From NCBI GenBank assembly GCA_910587405.1, contig CAJUKS010000017.1, forward strand, positions 1 through 21,390: a stretch of 21,390 nucleotides of DNA, read 5' to 3'. This DNA comes from an uncultured Alphaproteobacteria bacterium (lineage in GTDB: Bacteria; Pseudomonadota; Alphaproteobacteria; RF32; CAG-239). Shown piece after piece: positions 14,701 to 21,336 of the stretch. Below the pieces are notes generated by a model. It did not search any database, had not been told where the DNA came from, and worked only from the letters and a program-made list of their open reading frames with translations. The position numbers and the translations under genes are program-made. Position 1 is the first letter of the stretch; each line of letters starts with the position of its first letter.

Positions 14701-14863
14701 CGCGTAAAATGGCGTTGTTGAGGATACTCAGATTCCCTTTTGAAGCGTGGGCATACATTTCCTGAAAGCTGAGCGGAGAAAGATAGGCGTTGGCGGTTGA
14801 GACCGTGATCATCGAAAAAGAGGTTGTGGCCAGCAGCAGAGCTTTTGAAAAACTTATTTGCAT
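8708..14863 (-). CDS. Giant autotransporter with ankyrin-like N-terminal domain
   Basis: A 2051-residue type V secreted surface protein. Residues 1-26 form a signal peptide (cleavage after ANA). Residues 31-93 read as about two ankyrin repeats (ASKGNLSILNNAILRGMNINAVN, then SDGDTGICVAIRRNDHIA...LRNAGA), with Cys70 and Cys95 able to form a disulphide. WWWIGGAAAVGGIAALAGGG (126-145) is a glycine-zipper-like hydrophobic segment running into poly-Gly (143-154). From about 190 to 1640 comes a beta-helix passenger of degenerate units of the type N-S/T-G-x-I-x-(I/V)-x-G-x-G-S-Y-G-I-Y-A. From about 1780 to 2051 lies the autotransporter beta-barrel, with aromatic-rich strands and a terminal YAF. An acidic, proline-rich loop interrupts the helix near 620-645. 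A likely adhesin; no protease or passenger-cleavage motif was recognised. CAGGATACT lies upstream of the ATG. Confidence 0.92.
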   Translation of the reverse strand: MQISFSKALLLATTSFSMITVSTANAYLSPLSFQEMYAHASKGNLSILNNAILRGMNINAVNSDGDTGICVAIRRNDHIAYQSLRNAGAHPHPPCVNNISQKQYKKFMVDHRPYEPVYTAKRSNLWWWIGGAAAVGGIAALAGGGGGGGGSGGGNASSEPSKKPEDPNFHTDKGLSYVVGTTSPSEPEGETYSAVLVAANNDVTQVNREAMNVSNDAKMWVYNADTFAYDTIALADLINFDADVNLYTKYIQVGMKAYNKSVVINDNGQTINLGNNTVALDASLYSSASNLGTIEVKAQNGTVAMVAGDYSSAGNRGKISMEFSGKTTGDQIMGMYADTNSSITNSGTISAKADNAFGKVTGMQARLTGYYADFVNTASNDGEINLAGSSNDSGALSLWGMSSWLDKAFVKSNRSAEKLDKATLINNGTVTLSLALQKSDEEGAAVDNPLSLADGTGGVVGIHADARTDATNNGLISITVSGDGGESMAAGMQAVRGGNIVNGKNIEVTGEGSAYGMMAVSGANSGSNFTNAESSVINKGNIIITAADTGYGISSEVRGDVHSSGNIQINGAGYGIFNQNGNTETAGSITIAGTGEKKSYGIYAQAATDEGYGIKNAADITMTFVPEEKEEGGDEEETPPTPPSNYGIYGWNVDIDNSGKIVISQFNENASDVFGILSEEAAVDNRGEITVNSNGSAVYATGADLVNSGVITLNGNGYGLIAEDGNLTNSGSVTLNGYGYGITASDGNLINSGSVNLNGSGWGIMVENGNLTNDKGGNVLISADDQAPVYGLTLTESGYQLDNRADITLTSEAATVTKVGIGINGNANTVTNTGNIRIGGTGTLFNTATGIYSNGGTVNNSGTISLYGGGSGIYVSNGTLTNAAGGNIAVYAENNRSVYGIQGLNNSTVNNQAQIDISSTAASAAIPAYGIFGNTTHITNLGDIKIGDNGNMFTRANGIFAQTGNVSNAGTVRIYGAGNGIAVNSGNIDNRSGGNITMVLNGNADSYGLRLNGTAGAGHTLTNRAIVKLNRSSVFATGKKIGGLFAQNGGINNFGSVEIGTAAAAIHGASGLESVNGNIGNQGAVMVYGHGAALKAVNSNITNNRGGNLNIYTDGKAFTYGIYADGTVSNTVNNQASIMIGQLGGYAQAAEGTASSYGIWTDNAKIINSGDVSLGNSSGSLTDIYGLYASANGSIENSGVINLYNAGTAIYTQNGTVRNLSTSGIINIVTDGSKDSYGIRTTLTNNNEINNQNRISITAKGSAYSSSHKNTGIYGNKVRNSGNIQIGSTLTSMSGAYGIFANNIVNSGNLLLFGNGNIGIYSESSAADISNDGAVSVTSSGAAYGIRADKGKVVNRGVITMNSSSSYGILAKTIENHAAVNINQATGYGLAATDGGSITNYGKITASGSQNDGIYGKGASTFHNEGDIEISGDNSWGLRSSNNTATYNSGSVVMNNTGSYGLLLAKGTVDNLGDITVKGNNSYAIRVDNVSRLTNSGALTVDGNGSYGIYAEGSSVVDNSGQINVNGTGSYGIYAIDTAQVTNRGNVYLNPLTAETKTAALYAGGNANIVNNGKLYIKGSGDADIFAAYTENNGKIVNNGTVYVAAEADKNTVFSGDVTNNGTITVGAGTLSLNRQVKFNTDSRFVAAKIDGEATVAAQTVQQSNQTRFTLHNNFEGDTAGLTNVTSESYLFDADFDGKTTTLTMKTFDEVEDNVSIADFLSDNYGKNNNTALYDALKSATSQTALTGEINRRTGRDFIPALAARDIEMMKDVGRQLDNAWFNAAENDGFITGLNYYNRRFDGNRLLSGSDDKAVSLFGLLRNTADNRFSYGLGWNFIHADSKFDNHSRKEETIARLVLPFGLAGNGCGWFGNLYGAYGSGDYKRYAGGQRYKGDLTNYYYGVNNELRGETELGYGFALQPTAELNLTGLYQSGIDDGELNIRHTNSLSVESGLGLYLQKQISFNDQNLLQIRFGGSWYHEFNNEYQAVKARINNMDGEFATDSYQTDKDHGLFSLNGEYRSGNFSLYGEAAYDLGTDDNWIFNGGLKYAF
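12554..12751 (-). repeat. Three 66-bp tandem repeats inside the autotransporter
   Basis: Three units (12751-12686, 12685-12620, 12619-12554) encode 22 residues each, of the form L-x-N-S-G-x-(V/I)-x-L-N-G-x-G-(Y/W)-G-(I/L)-x-x-x-(D/N)-G-N at residues 705-770. They are in frame and closely similar in DNA, unlike the more diverged repeats around them. Each unit should add one beta-helix coil. Copy number could change by slippage or recombination. Confidence 0.75.
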
Positions 14864-14896
14864 AATAAAATAGTATCCTGTAGTTAATTTTATTTT

Positions 14897-14924
14897 ACAT
14901 TAACAAATAAAATTTTTTATGCAA
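14897..14924 (-). promoter_or_regulatory. Candidate promoter of the autotransporter
   Basis: On the minus strand TTGCAT (14924-14919), a 16-bp spacer and TAATGT (14902-14897), about 33 bp before the ATG, in very AT-rich DNA (14872-14925). Matches are partial. Confidence 0.35.
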
Positions 14925-14980
14925 GATGTGTTTTAACAGTTAGGAACCGCTTTTTTGCCGTTCCGTCGATTGTCCGCATT

Positions 14981-15002
14981 GCCGCCGCTGAAAAACGGCG
15001 GC
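14981..15002 (-). terminator. GC-rich hairpin after lolD
   Basis: GCCGCCG (14981-14987) pairs with CGGCGGC (14996-15002), 9 bp after the lolD stop on the minus strand. There is no T-run, so it may be a Rho-dependent end or an RNA-stabilising hairpin instead of an intrinsic terminator. It separates lolCD from the autotransporter. Confidence 0.4.
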
Positions 15003-15010
15003 TTTGCCGG

Positions 15011-15733
15011 TCAGTAAAAGTTTTGGCCCGGGATAAGTCCGGAAATGCCGGTATTGACCAGTTTTCCGTCTTCCAGGCGAACCTTGCGGTCCATTTGTGC
15101 CGCCAATTCCATGTTATGGGTAGCGATCAGTGCCGAGAGACCGGTTTCTTTGACGATGTTCAACAGTTCTGAAAATACGATGTCGGAAGTTTTCGGATCA
15201 AGGTTGCCGGTCGGTTCATCGGCGAGCAACAGTTTCGGCGTGTTGGCAAGGGCGCGGGCAATGGCAACACGCTGCTGTTCGCCCCCCGACATTTCGGCGG
15301 GACGGTGTTTGAGCCGGTTGGCCAGGTTAAGCCGTTCCAGCAGCCATTCGGCGCGTTCGCGGGCGGCTTTCGGTTTTCGTCCGGCGATCAGTTGCGGCAG
15401 CATCACGTTTTCGATGGCGTTAAAATCGGGCAGCAGGTTGTGGTATTGATAAACAAAGCCCAAAAAGTCACGACGGAGCAGGGTGCGCAAGCCGTCCCCG
15501 AGTTTGGAACAATTTTGATTGTTGAGAAAGATTTCGCCGGCGGTTGGCGGTTCCAACAAGCCGGAGATCTGCAGCAAGGTCGATTTGCCCGATCCTGACG
15601 GACCGATCAAGGCAACAATTTCACCGCTTTTAATTTCGAAATCGACGCCCTTTAATACGTCCAGTTTTTGGGTTCCTTGTTTGAAGCTTTTGCCGATTTG
15701 CTTCAATTGTAAAATTGTTTCGGTGTTATTCAT
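15011..15733 (-). CDS. lolD: Lipoprotein-releasing system ATP-binding protein LolD
   Basis: A 240-residue ABC ATPase that powers extraction of outer-membrane lipoproteins from the inner membrane. Walker A GPSGSGKST is at 44-52, the ABC signature MSGGEQQ at 148-154, Walker B with LLLADEP near 168-174, and the H-switch in ATHNME. YQYHNLLPDFNAIENVMLP in the Q-loop/helical region is characteristic of LolD. The frame is open further upstream, but ATG 15733 matches the known LolD length and overlaps the lolC stop by 8 bp, which indicates translational coupling. It works with the membrane protein encoded just upstream. Confidence 0.95.
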   Translation of the reverse strand: MNNTETILQLKQIGKSFKQGTQKLDVLKGVDFEIKSGEIVALIGPSGSGKSTLLQISGLLEPPTAGEIFLNNQNCSKLGDGLRTLLRRDFLGFVYQYHNLLPDFNAIENVMLPQLIAGRKPKAARERAEWLLERLNLANRLKHRPAEMSGGEQQRVAIARALANTPKLLLADEPTGNLDPKTSDIVFSELLNIVKETGLSALIATHNMELAAQMDRKVRLEDGKLVNTGISGLIPGQNFY

Positions 15734-16973
15734 AACGCAAAGCCTCCACTGGATCCATTTTTGCCGCCCGATACGCCGGATAAATTGTGGCCAGAAACGA
15801 CAGCAGCAGCGCAATCCCCGCGATGGCCGCCACTTCGGTAAAATCGATTTTTGCCGGCAGTTTTGATAAAAAGTAGATTTCTGCCGAGAAAAGTTCTCTT
15901 CCCGACAAATCCTGCAACAGCTGGCGGATCGATTCGATGTTCTCGCAGAACAGAATCCCCAAAATCAGGCCGAGAGCCGTTCCCACCACGCCGATAAAAG
16001 CGCCGTCCATAAAGAAAATGCGCATGATCATGCCTTTGGTGGCGCCCATCGTACGCAAAACCGCCACGTCGCGTCCTTTGTCTTTGACCAGCATAATCAG
16101 GCCGGTAATGATGTTAAACGCCGCCACCAAAATAATCAGGGTAAGGATCAGAAACATCACGTTGCGTTCGACGTCAATGGCATTGAAAAAAGCGGCGTTG
16201 GATTGGCGCCAGTCGTATAGATAAGCCGTCGGATCGACGCTTTTGGAGATGGCGGCGCGGGTTTGCTCCAACTGTTTCTCGTCTTTGAGGGTGACGTCGA
16301 TATTGCTGACGGCATCACCGATTCCGAAGAATTTTTGCGCGGCAGCCAGCGGCATGAAAACGAAGTTGGAGTCGTATTCAAACATACCGAGTTCAAAGGT
16401 GCCGATAATATGATAAGATTTCATCCGCGGCACGGTGCCGAAAGCCGTGATCTTGCCGTTGGGCGAGATGAGAGTGATTTCGTCTCCGGGGATCAGCCCC
16501 ATTTTCATGGCCAGGCGATAACCGATGATGACGTTGTCGCCTTCGAATTCGTCCATGTTGACGCCGGCCATGCCGTTTTTGAGCGTCGTTTTGCGCAAAA
16601 TGTCTTCTTTGCGCATACCGCGGACCATGGCGCCTTCGGCGGCGCGTCCCGAAGAGGCCAGCAACTGTTTTTCGATCATCGGGAAGGCGGTTTCGACGTT
16701 GTCAAATTTTTCGATATCACCTATGGCGCGGGCATAATTGTTAAACGGCTGTCCGGTGGTGGAAATGATGCCGATGTGGCCGTTGATGCCCAGAATGCGC
16801 GACAGCAACTCGGCCCGAAAGCCGTTCATTACCGACATCACGATAATCAGGGTGGCCACCCCGAGCGCAATTCCGGTAAAAGCAAAGCCGGTAATAACGG
16901 AAATAAAGCCTTCTTTGCGTTTGGCCCGGAGATAACGGCGGGCCAGCAGTCTTTCAAACTGGTTAAAGATCAT
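15726..16973 (-). CDS. lolC: LolC/E-family lipoprotein-releasing permease
   Basis: A 415-residue inner-membrane subunit of the Lol ABC transporter, of the FtsX-like fold. One transmembrane helix lies near residues 24-46, followed by a large periplasmic domain (about 48-265), then three helices (about 268-293, 318-343, 380-402). The C-terminal YPAYRAAKMDPVEALRYE is the typical MacB/FtsX-family ending, and the N-terminal FERLLARRYLRAKRKEGFIS is the classic LolC/E start. The longer open frame from 17075 is rejected: ATG 16973 has AAGGAG 9 bp upstream and begins the conserved region. Only one permease gene is seen, so this may act as a homodimer combining LolC and LolE roles, as in many bacteria outside the gammaproteobacteria. 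It is first in the lolC-lolD operon and divergent from rpmI. Confidence 0.94.
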   Translation of the reverse strand: MIFNQFERLLARRYLRAKRKEGFISVITGFAFTGIALGVATLIIVMSVMNGFRAELLSRILGINGHIGIISTTGQPFNNYARAIGDIEKFDNVETAFPMIEKQLLASSGRAAEGAMVRGMRKEDILRKTTLKNGMAGVNMDEFEGDNVIIGYRLAMKMGLIPGDEITLISPNGKITAFGTVPRMKSYHIIGTFELGMFEYDSNFVFMPLAAAQKFFGIGDAVSNIDVTLKDEKQLEQTRAAISKSVDPTAYLYDWRQSNAAFFNAIDVERNVMFLILTLIILVAAFNIITGLIMLVKDKGRDVAVLRTMGATKGMIMRIFFMDGAFIGVVGTALGLILGILFCENIESIRQLLQDLSGRELFSAEIYFLSKLPAKIDFTEVAAIAGIALLLSFLATIYPAYRAAKMDPVEALRYE

Positions 16974-17000
16974 GAACAGGTTCTCCTTATTATTTTCAAG

Positions 17001-17029
17001 GTTATATCGTCGGGACGTATAAAATGCAA
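17001..17029 (-). promoter_or_regulatory. Promoter of lolC-lolD
   Basis: On the minus strand TTGCAT (17029-17024), a 17-bp spacer and TATAAC (17006-17001), 28 bp before the lolC ATG. Confidence 0.55.
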
Positions 17030-17069
17030 TACAAATTGCAGCGTTTGCCGATATTTGTCGAAAAAACTC

Positions 17070-17098
17070 TTGCAAAACGGCAATTTATGGTATATACC
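17070..17098 (+). promoter_or_regulatory. Promoter of rpmI-rplT
   Basis: TTGCAA (17070-17075), a 17-bp spacer and TATACC (17093-17098); TATATA at 17091 is an alternative -10 with a shorter spacer. The leader of about 80 bases holds a small hairpin, ATGCC (17116-17120)/GGCAT (17130-17134). L20 autoregulates its operon in other bacteria by binding the leader, but I cannot show an L20-binding structure here. Confidence 0.45.
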
Positions 17099-17184
17099 CA
17101 AATCGATTTTGAAAGATGCCCGGGCTAAAGGCATGCCTGTGTATCGTTTGTTAAACCCATCTAAGCTTTTAGAAAGGAAATAAA

Positions 17185-17382
17185 ATGCCCAAAATGAAAA
17201 CCAGAAGTTCGGTTAAAAAACGCTTCAGCGTAACCGGCACCGGCAAGTTGAAAAGAAACTTTGCCAAAAAGAGACACTGTCTCTTCTGCAAAACTCAGAA
17301 AATGAAAAGACAGGCCAGAGGAACCACTTTGGTTGCAGAGTGCGATGTTCAGATCGTCAAACAGTTTTTACCGTATTTGTAG
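17185..17382 (+). CDS. rpmI: 50S ribosomal protein L35
   Basis: A 65-residue, very basic large-subunit protein. The start MPKMKTRSSVKKRF and the core TGTGKLKRNFAKKRH are diagnostic for bL35, and FLPYL closes it as usual. Length is normal. Cys32 and Cys35 make an HCLFC (CxxC) motif that I do not expect in this family; with only one further cysteine it is unlikely to be a zinc ribbon. A ribosome site (AAAGGA) precedes the ATG. It is first in the rpmI-rplT operon, 12 bp before rplT. infC, which often precedes it, is not upstream here. Confidence 0.95.
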   Translation: MPKMKTRSSVKKRFSVTGTGKLKRNFAKKRHCLFCKTQKMKRQARGTTLVAECDVQIVKQFLPYL

Positions 17383-17394
17383 GAGGATGTATAG

Positions 17395-17751
17395 ATGTCT
17401 CGTGTTAAAAGAGGTGTAACGGCTCGGGCCCGCCACAAAAAGATTTTTGCTTTGGCAAAGGGCTACAGAGGTCGTTCGAAAAACGTATTCAGAGTAGCTG
17501 TTGAAAAGGTTGAAAAGGCCTTACAATATGCTTATCGCGACAGAAGAGCTAAAAAGAGAAATTTCCGCTCGCTGTGGATTCAAAGAATTGGCGCTGCTGC
17601 AAGACTTAATGAAATGACATATTCCCGATTTATGAACGGGCTCAACAAAGCAGGTATTGAGCTTGATCGTAAAGTACTGGCTGATATCGCATTAAAAGAG
17701 CCCGAGGCATTTGCCAAGTTAGTCGCTGAGGCTAAGGACGCTTTGAAATAA
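17395..17751 (+). CDS. rplT: 50S ribosomal protein L20
   Basis: A 118-residue 23S rRNA-binding protein needed for early large-subunit assembly and, in several bacteria, a translational repressor of its own operon. MSRVKRGVTARARHKKIFALAKGYRGRSKNVFR at the start and RRAKKRNFRSLWIQRIGAAAR in the middle are highly conserved bL20 signatures. The N-terminal half is the long basic helix, and the globular rRNA-binding half follows (about 60-118). An AGGAGG overlaps the rpmI stop region. It is followed by a strong terminator hairpin. Confidence 0.97.
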   Translation: MSRVKRGVTARARHKKIFALAKGYRGRSKNVFRVAVEKVEKALQYAYRDRRAKKRNFRSLWIQRIGAAARLNEMTYSRFMNGLNKAGIELDRKVLADIALKEPEAFAKLVAEAKDALK

Positions 17752-17755
17752 TTTT

Positions 17756-17812
17756 TATAATGCGAAAAAATCAAAAAGAGTCTGCCTCGAGCAATCGGGA
17801 CCGACTCTTTTT
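17756..17812 (+). terminator. Terminator between rplT and pheS, possibly an attenuator
   Basis: AAAAAGAGTC (17773-17782) pairs with GACTCTTTTT (17803-17812). Inside, after a small internal loop, CTCGA/TCGGG (17786-17790, 17795-17799) closes a GCAA (GNRA) tetraloop. The stem's T-rich 3' strand continues into TTTTTATTT. It should end the rpmI-rplT transcript. A perfect TATAAT at 17756-17761 lies just before it, so a transcript starting there for pheS would meet the hairpin at once. No good -35 is seen for that -10. Confidence 0.75.
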
Positions 17813-17832
17813 ATTTATATACGGGGAAAATA

Positions 17833-18936
17833 ATGGAAAATTTAGAAGAATTGCAGGAAAAACTGCAGGCGGAGATCGGTGCGGCTGCCGGATTGAAACA
17901 GCTTGACGAACTGCGGGTGTCGGTGCTGGGCAAAAAGGGCTGCATTACCGAAAAAATGAAATCTCTGGCCGCTTTGCCGACGGAAGAAAAAATTGCGGCC
18001 GGCAAAATGCTCAACCAGCTGAAATCAGCGGTGGAAAAAGCGTTGGATGACCGGCGCCGGCATCTGGAGACCGAAGAACTGAACCGCCGTCTGGCCGGAG
18101 AAAGCGTTGACGTTACCCTGCCGGTCCGTCCGGAAATTCAGGGTCGGCTTCACCCGGTGTCCAAAATCTATGAAGAAGTGGTTGCCATTTTCGGCGAAAT
18201 GGGTTTTGAAGTGGCGGAGGGACCCGATATTGAAGACCAGTTCCACAATTTCAATGCCTTGAATATGCCTGCCGATCATCCGGCGCGGCAGATGCAGGAC
18301 ACTTTCTATATCCCCAACCCGGACAGCGCGGATTTTGACGACAGTTATGTGGTGCGCACCCATACTTCTCCGGTCCAAATTCGGACGATGGAAAACAAAA
18401 AACCGCCGATTCGCATTATTGCGCCCGGCCGTACTTACCGGAGTGACTACGACGCCACCCATACGCCGATGTTCCACCAGGTGGAGGGGCTGGTTATTGA
18501 TAAAACCACCACGATGGCGCATTTAAAAGGTTGCCTGTATGATTTCGTACGTGCCTTTTTTGAAATTGACGACGTCAAAGTGCGTTACCGTCCGTCTTAT
18601 TTTCCGTTTACCGAACCTTCGGCGGAAATGGATATCGGATGCCGCAAAAGCAAAGACGAACTGAAAATCGGCGAGGGTGACGACTGGCTTGAGATTCTCG
18701 GCTGCGGTATGGTTCACCCCAAGGTTTTGGCTGCGGGCGGCATTGATCCCGATCAATATCAAGGCTTTGCGTTCGGTGTCGGTATCGACCGTCTGGCAAT
18801 GCTGAAATACGGTATCCCCGATTTGCGCACCTTCTTTGAGTCGGATTTGCGCTGGCTGAAACATTATGGATTTGTACCGCTTGACGAGTCTTCGATGACC
18901 GGCGGTTTGAGCAACAACGGAGGGTTGGCACGATGA
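17833..18936 (+). CDS. pheS: Phenylalanyl-tRNA synthetase alpha subunit
   Basis: A 367-residue catalytic subunit of the (alpha-beta)2 class II synthetase that charges tRNA-Phe. Residues 1-90 are the N-terminal coiled coil that contacts tRNA. The class II motifs are motif 1 HPVSKIYEEVVAIFGEMGF (107-125), motif 2 around RTYRSDYDATHTPMFHQVEG (200-219), and motif 3 GFAFGVGIDRLAMLKYGI (311-328). The Phe-pocket region YFPFTEPSAEMD is intact. About 18 extra residues (350-367, Ser/Gly/Asn-rich) follow the usual end; they run up to and overlap pheT by 4 bp (ATGA), so coupling is expected. GGGGA precedes the ATG. A terminator hairpin lies just upstream. Confidence 0.97.
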   Translation: MENLEELQEKLQAEIGAAAGLKQLDELRVSVLGKKGCITEKMKSLAALPTEEKIAAGKMLNQLKSAVEKALDDRRRHLETEELNRRLAGESVDVTLPVRPEIQGRLHPVSKIYEEVVAIFGEMGFEVAEGPDIEDQFHNFNALNMPADHPARQMQDTFYIPNPDSADFDDSYVVRTHTSPVQIRTMENKKPPIRIIAPGRTYRSDYDATHTPMFHQVEGLVIDKTTTMAHLKGCLYDFVRAFFEIDDVKVRYRPSYFPFTEPSAEMDIGCRKSKDELKIGEGDDWLEILGCGMVHPKVLAAGGIDPDQYQGFAFGVGIDRLAMLKYGIPDLRTFFESDLRWLKHYGFVPLDESSMTGGLSNNGGLAR

Positions 18937-21320
18937 AATTTACATTATCATGGTTAAAAGAACATTTGGATACCGACGCAACGGTTGAACAAATTGCCGA
19001 AAATCTGACCCGTATCGGTCTGGAAGTCGAAGAAGTTTTCAATCCGGCGGCCGGCCTGCAAGGTTTTGTCACCGCCCGGGTAGAAGAATGCGAAATGCAT
19101 CCCGATTCCGATCACCTGCATCTTCTGAAAGTCAACACCGGCCGGGAGATGCTGCAGGTTGTCTGCGGTGCACCCAACGTCCGCAAAGGCACTGTCGGCA
19201 TTTTTGCGCCGGTCGGGGTGGTTATCCCTTGTTATAACGAAAAACTGACGGTCGGCAAAATCCGCGGTGTTGAAAGTTTCGGCATGCTGTGTTCCGAAAA
19301 AGAACTGGGTATCGGGGAAGATCATAACGGCATTATTTCGCTGCCGGCGGAAACCCCGATCGGCGTTGCGGCGGCCGAAGTGCTGAATATTGATCCGGTA
19401 ATTGAAATTTCGATTACGCCCAACCGGGCCGAATGCTTGGGTGTTCGAGGGGTAGCCCGTGATCTGTCCGCATCGGGATTAGGAACCCTCAAGCCGTTGA
19501 AAATTCAAAAAACGGCCGGCAGTTTTGCCAACCCGGTAAGCATCCGGGTTGAAGACAAGGTCGCTTGTCCGGTTTATACCGGCCGTTATATCCGCGGTGT
19601 CAACAACAAGGCGGAAACGCCCAAATGGATGAAAGACCGTTTGGCGGCAATCGGGCTGCACTCGATTTCGTCTTTGGTTGATATTACCAACTACATCAAT
19701 TATGACCTGGCGCGTCCGCTGCATGTTTTTGATGCCGACAAACTGACCGGCGGTCTGGTTATTCGCGAAGCCCGCGAAGGCGAAAAGTTTGTGTCGCTGG
19801 AAGACAAGGAATATGCTTTGGACGACAAAAGCTTGGGTATTTGCGACGATGACGGCGTGCAATGTTTGGGCGGCATTATGGGGGGCGCGGCCAAAGGATG
19901 TTGCCCTGATACGGTGAATGTGCTGCTGGAAAGCGCCTATTTTACCCCCGGCGGAATTGCCCGTACCGGCCGTCACTTTCAAATTGAGTCCGATTCCCGC
20001 TATCGTTACGAACGCTGGGTCGATCCCAACTCCAACGTTACGGGGTCCGATTACGCAACCCAACTGATTTTGGAGATTTGCGGCGGCGAGGCTTCGGAGT
20101 TGACGGTTTGCGGCGAAGAAAATTATCGTGCGGCGCCGGTATATCTGCGTCCCGAACGGGTTAAAACCCTGGCCGGGATTGAAGTCGACCGGGCCGAAAT
20201 CGTTCGTATTCTGACTGCGCTCGGTTTTGAAATCAGTGAAGAAAACGGTCGCTTGAAAGCTGTGTCCCCAACCTGGCGCGGCGATATTGAATGCGAAGCG
20301 GATCTGGTGGAAGAAGTGGTCCGTATGGCGGGGCTGGACAATATTCCGGCACTGTCGATGCCGTGTGACGAATTTCCCAAACAAACCCTGAACCCGGCGC
20401 AACGCCGTACCGTAACCGTTAAGCACGAATTGGCCTCGCGCGGCATGTTCGAAACCGTGACCTGGAGTTTTACCGATTCCAAACTGGCGGTTCATTTCCG
20501 CAAATCGGGATCGGCGGTCAAACTGGCTAACCCGATCGCTTCCGAGTTGGATGAAATGCGTCCTTCGGTTTTGCCTAATTTGTTGATCGGCACCCGCAAT
20601 AATATTGCCCGCGGCGTCGGCAGCGTCAGCCTGTTTGAAGTCGGTCCGGAGTTCTGCGGTTGCAAGCCCGGAGAACAAAAACTGGCGGCAGCGGGCGTTC
20701 GTTGGGGAAATACTTCCAAAAAACATTGGTTGGGCAATGAGCGCACTTATGACGTTTTTGATGCCAAGGCGGATGCTTTGGCGGCAATTGCGGCGGCTAA
20801 CGGTCCTTATGACAATGCGCAGGTAACAACCGATGCGCCGGTCTATTATCATCCCGGCCGCAGCGGTACCCTTCGTCTCGGCAAAAACGTGCTGGCTTAT
20901 TTCGGCGAATTGCACCCTTCGGTGCTGAAAGCTTTTGACATCAAGGGCAGAGCGGTGGCGTTTGAGGTTTATCTCGACAATATTCCGCTGCCGCGCGGCA
21001 ACGCCGGAAAATCGAAGAAGAAACTTGAACTTTCGGCGTTTCAGTCGGTGGACAAGGATCTGGCCTTTGTCGTCAATAAGGATGTACCGGCGGCCCATAT
21101 CATCGCGGCGGCGCGCAATGCCGACAAAGAACATATTACCGATGTTCGCGTCTTTGACGTTTATGAAGGTGCCAACCTTCCCGAAGGTAAAAAGTCGATT
21201 GCGCTGGGGTTGACTTTCCAACCGAAAGAAAAAACCTTTACCGATGCCGAAATTGATGCCTTGATGAAAAAGGTCATTTTGGAAGTCGGTAAAAAGACCG
21301 ATGCGGTTTTGCGCCAGTAA
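18933..21320 (+). CDS. pheT: Phenylalanyl-tRNA synthetase beta subunit
   Basis: A 795-residue subunit that holds tRNA-Phe and edits mischarged tyrosine. The N-terminal MKFTLSWLKEHLD is typical. An EMAP/OB-fold tRNA-binding domain follows at about 44-140 (FVTARVEECEMHPDSDHLHL, LQVVCGAPNVRKG). Then come the B3/B4 editing domain (about 205-390, with LVDITNYINYDLARPLHVFD and GGIMGG), B5 (about 400-475), a catalytic-like core, and the C-terminal FDX-ACB anticodon-binding domain (about 700-795, SVDKDLAFVVNKDVP). Length is normal for bacterial PheT. It is translationally coupled to pheS and ends the operon at a terminator 17 bp downstream. Confidence 0.97.
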   Translation: MKFTLSWLKEHLDTDATVEQIAENLTRIGLEVEEVFNPAAGLQGFVTARVEECEMHPDSDHLHLLKVNTGREMLQVVCGAPNVRKGTVGIFAPVGVVIPCYNEKLTVGKIRGVESFGMLCSEKELGIGEDHNGIISLPAETPIGVAAAEVLNIDPVIEISITPNRAECLGVRGVARDLSASGLGTLKPLKIQKTAGSFANPVSIRVEDKVACPVYTGRYIRGVNNKAETPKWMKDRLAAIGLHSISSLVDITNYINYDLARPLHVFDADKLTGGLVIREAREGEKFVSLEDKEYALDDKSLGICDDDGVQCLGGIMGGAAKGCCPDTVNVLLESAYFTPGGIARTGRHFQIESDSRYRYERWVDPNSNVTGSDYATQLILEICGGEASELTVCGEENYRAAPVYLRPERVKTLAGIEVDRAEIVRILTALGFEISEENGRLKAVSPTWRGDIECEADLVEEVVRMAGLDNIPALSMPCDEFPKQTLNPAQRRTVTVKHELASRGMFETVTWSFTDSKLAVHFRKSGSAVKLANPIASELDEMRPSVLPNLLIGTRNNIARGVGSVSLFEVGPEFCGCKPGEQKLAAAGVRWGNTSKKHWLGNERTYDVFDAKADALAAIAAANGPYDNAQVTTDAPVYYHPGRSGTLRLGKNVLAYFGELHPSVLKAFDIKGRAVAFEVYLDNIPLPRGNAGKSKKKLELSAFQSVDKDLAFVVNKDVPAAHIIAAARNADKEHITDVRVFDVYEGANLPEGKKSIALGLTFQPKEKTFTDAEIDALMKKVILEVGKKTDAVLRQ

Positions 21321-21336
21321 ACATATGGCTTTTGCT

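Noticed and set aside
8831..14707. Many plus-strand ORFs of 80-250 codons, Ala/Val/Gly-rich
   Set aside because: Antisense shadows of the repetitive autotransporter gene; its codon bias leaves the opposite strand open. No start signals and no recognisable domains.
8708..14863. Regularly repeated DNA that might be mistaken for a CRISPR or satellite array
   Set aside because: The repeats are in-frame, vary in sequence and encode beta-helix coils; there are no conserved repeats with unique spacers.
17760..17906. Short ORF MRKNQKESASSNRDRLFLFIYG as a PheM-like leader peptide
   Set aside because: It has only two phenylalanines, placed in the 3' arm of the terminator, runs on into pheS in another frame, and has no ribosome site.
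19479..21221. 580-codon minus-strand ORF opposite pheT
   Set aside because: PheT is unmistakable on the plus strand. The antisense frame is arginine/phenylalanine-rich with no domain, so it is a shadow.
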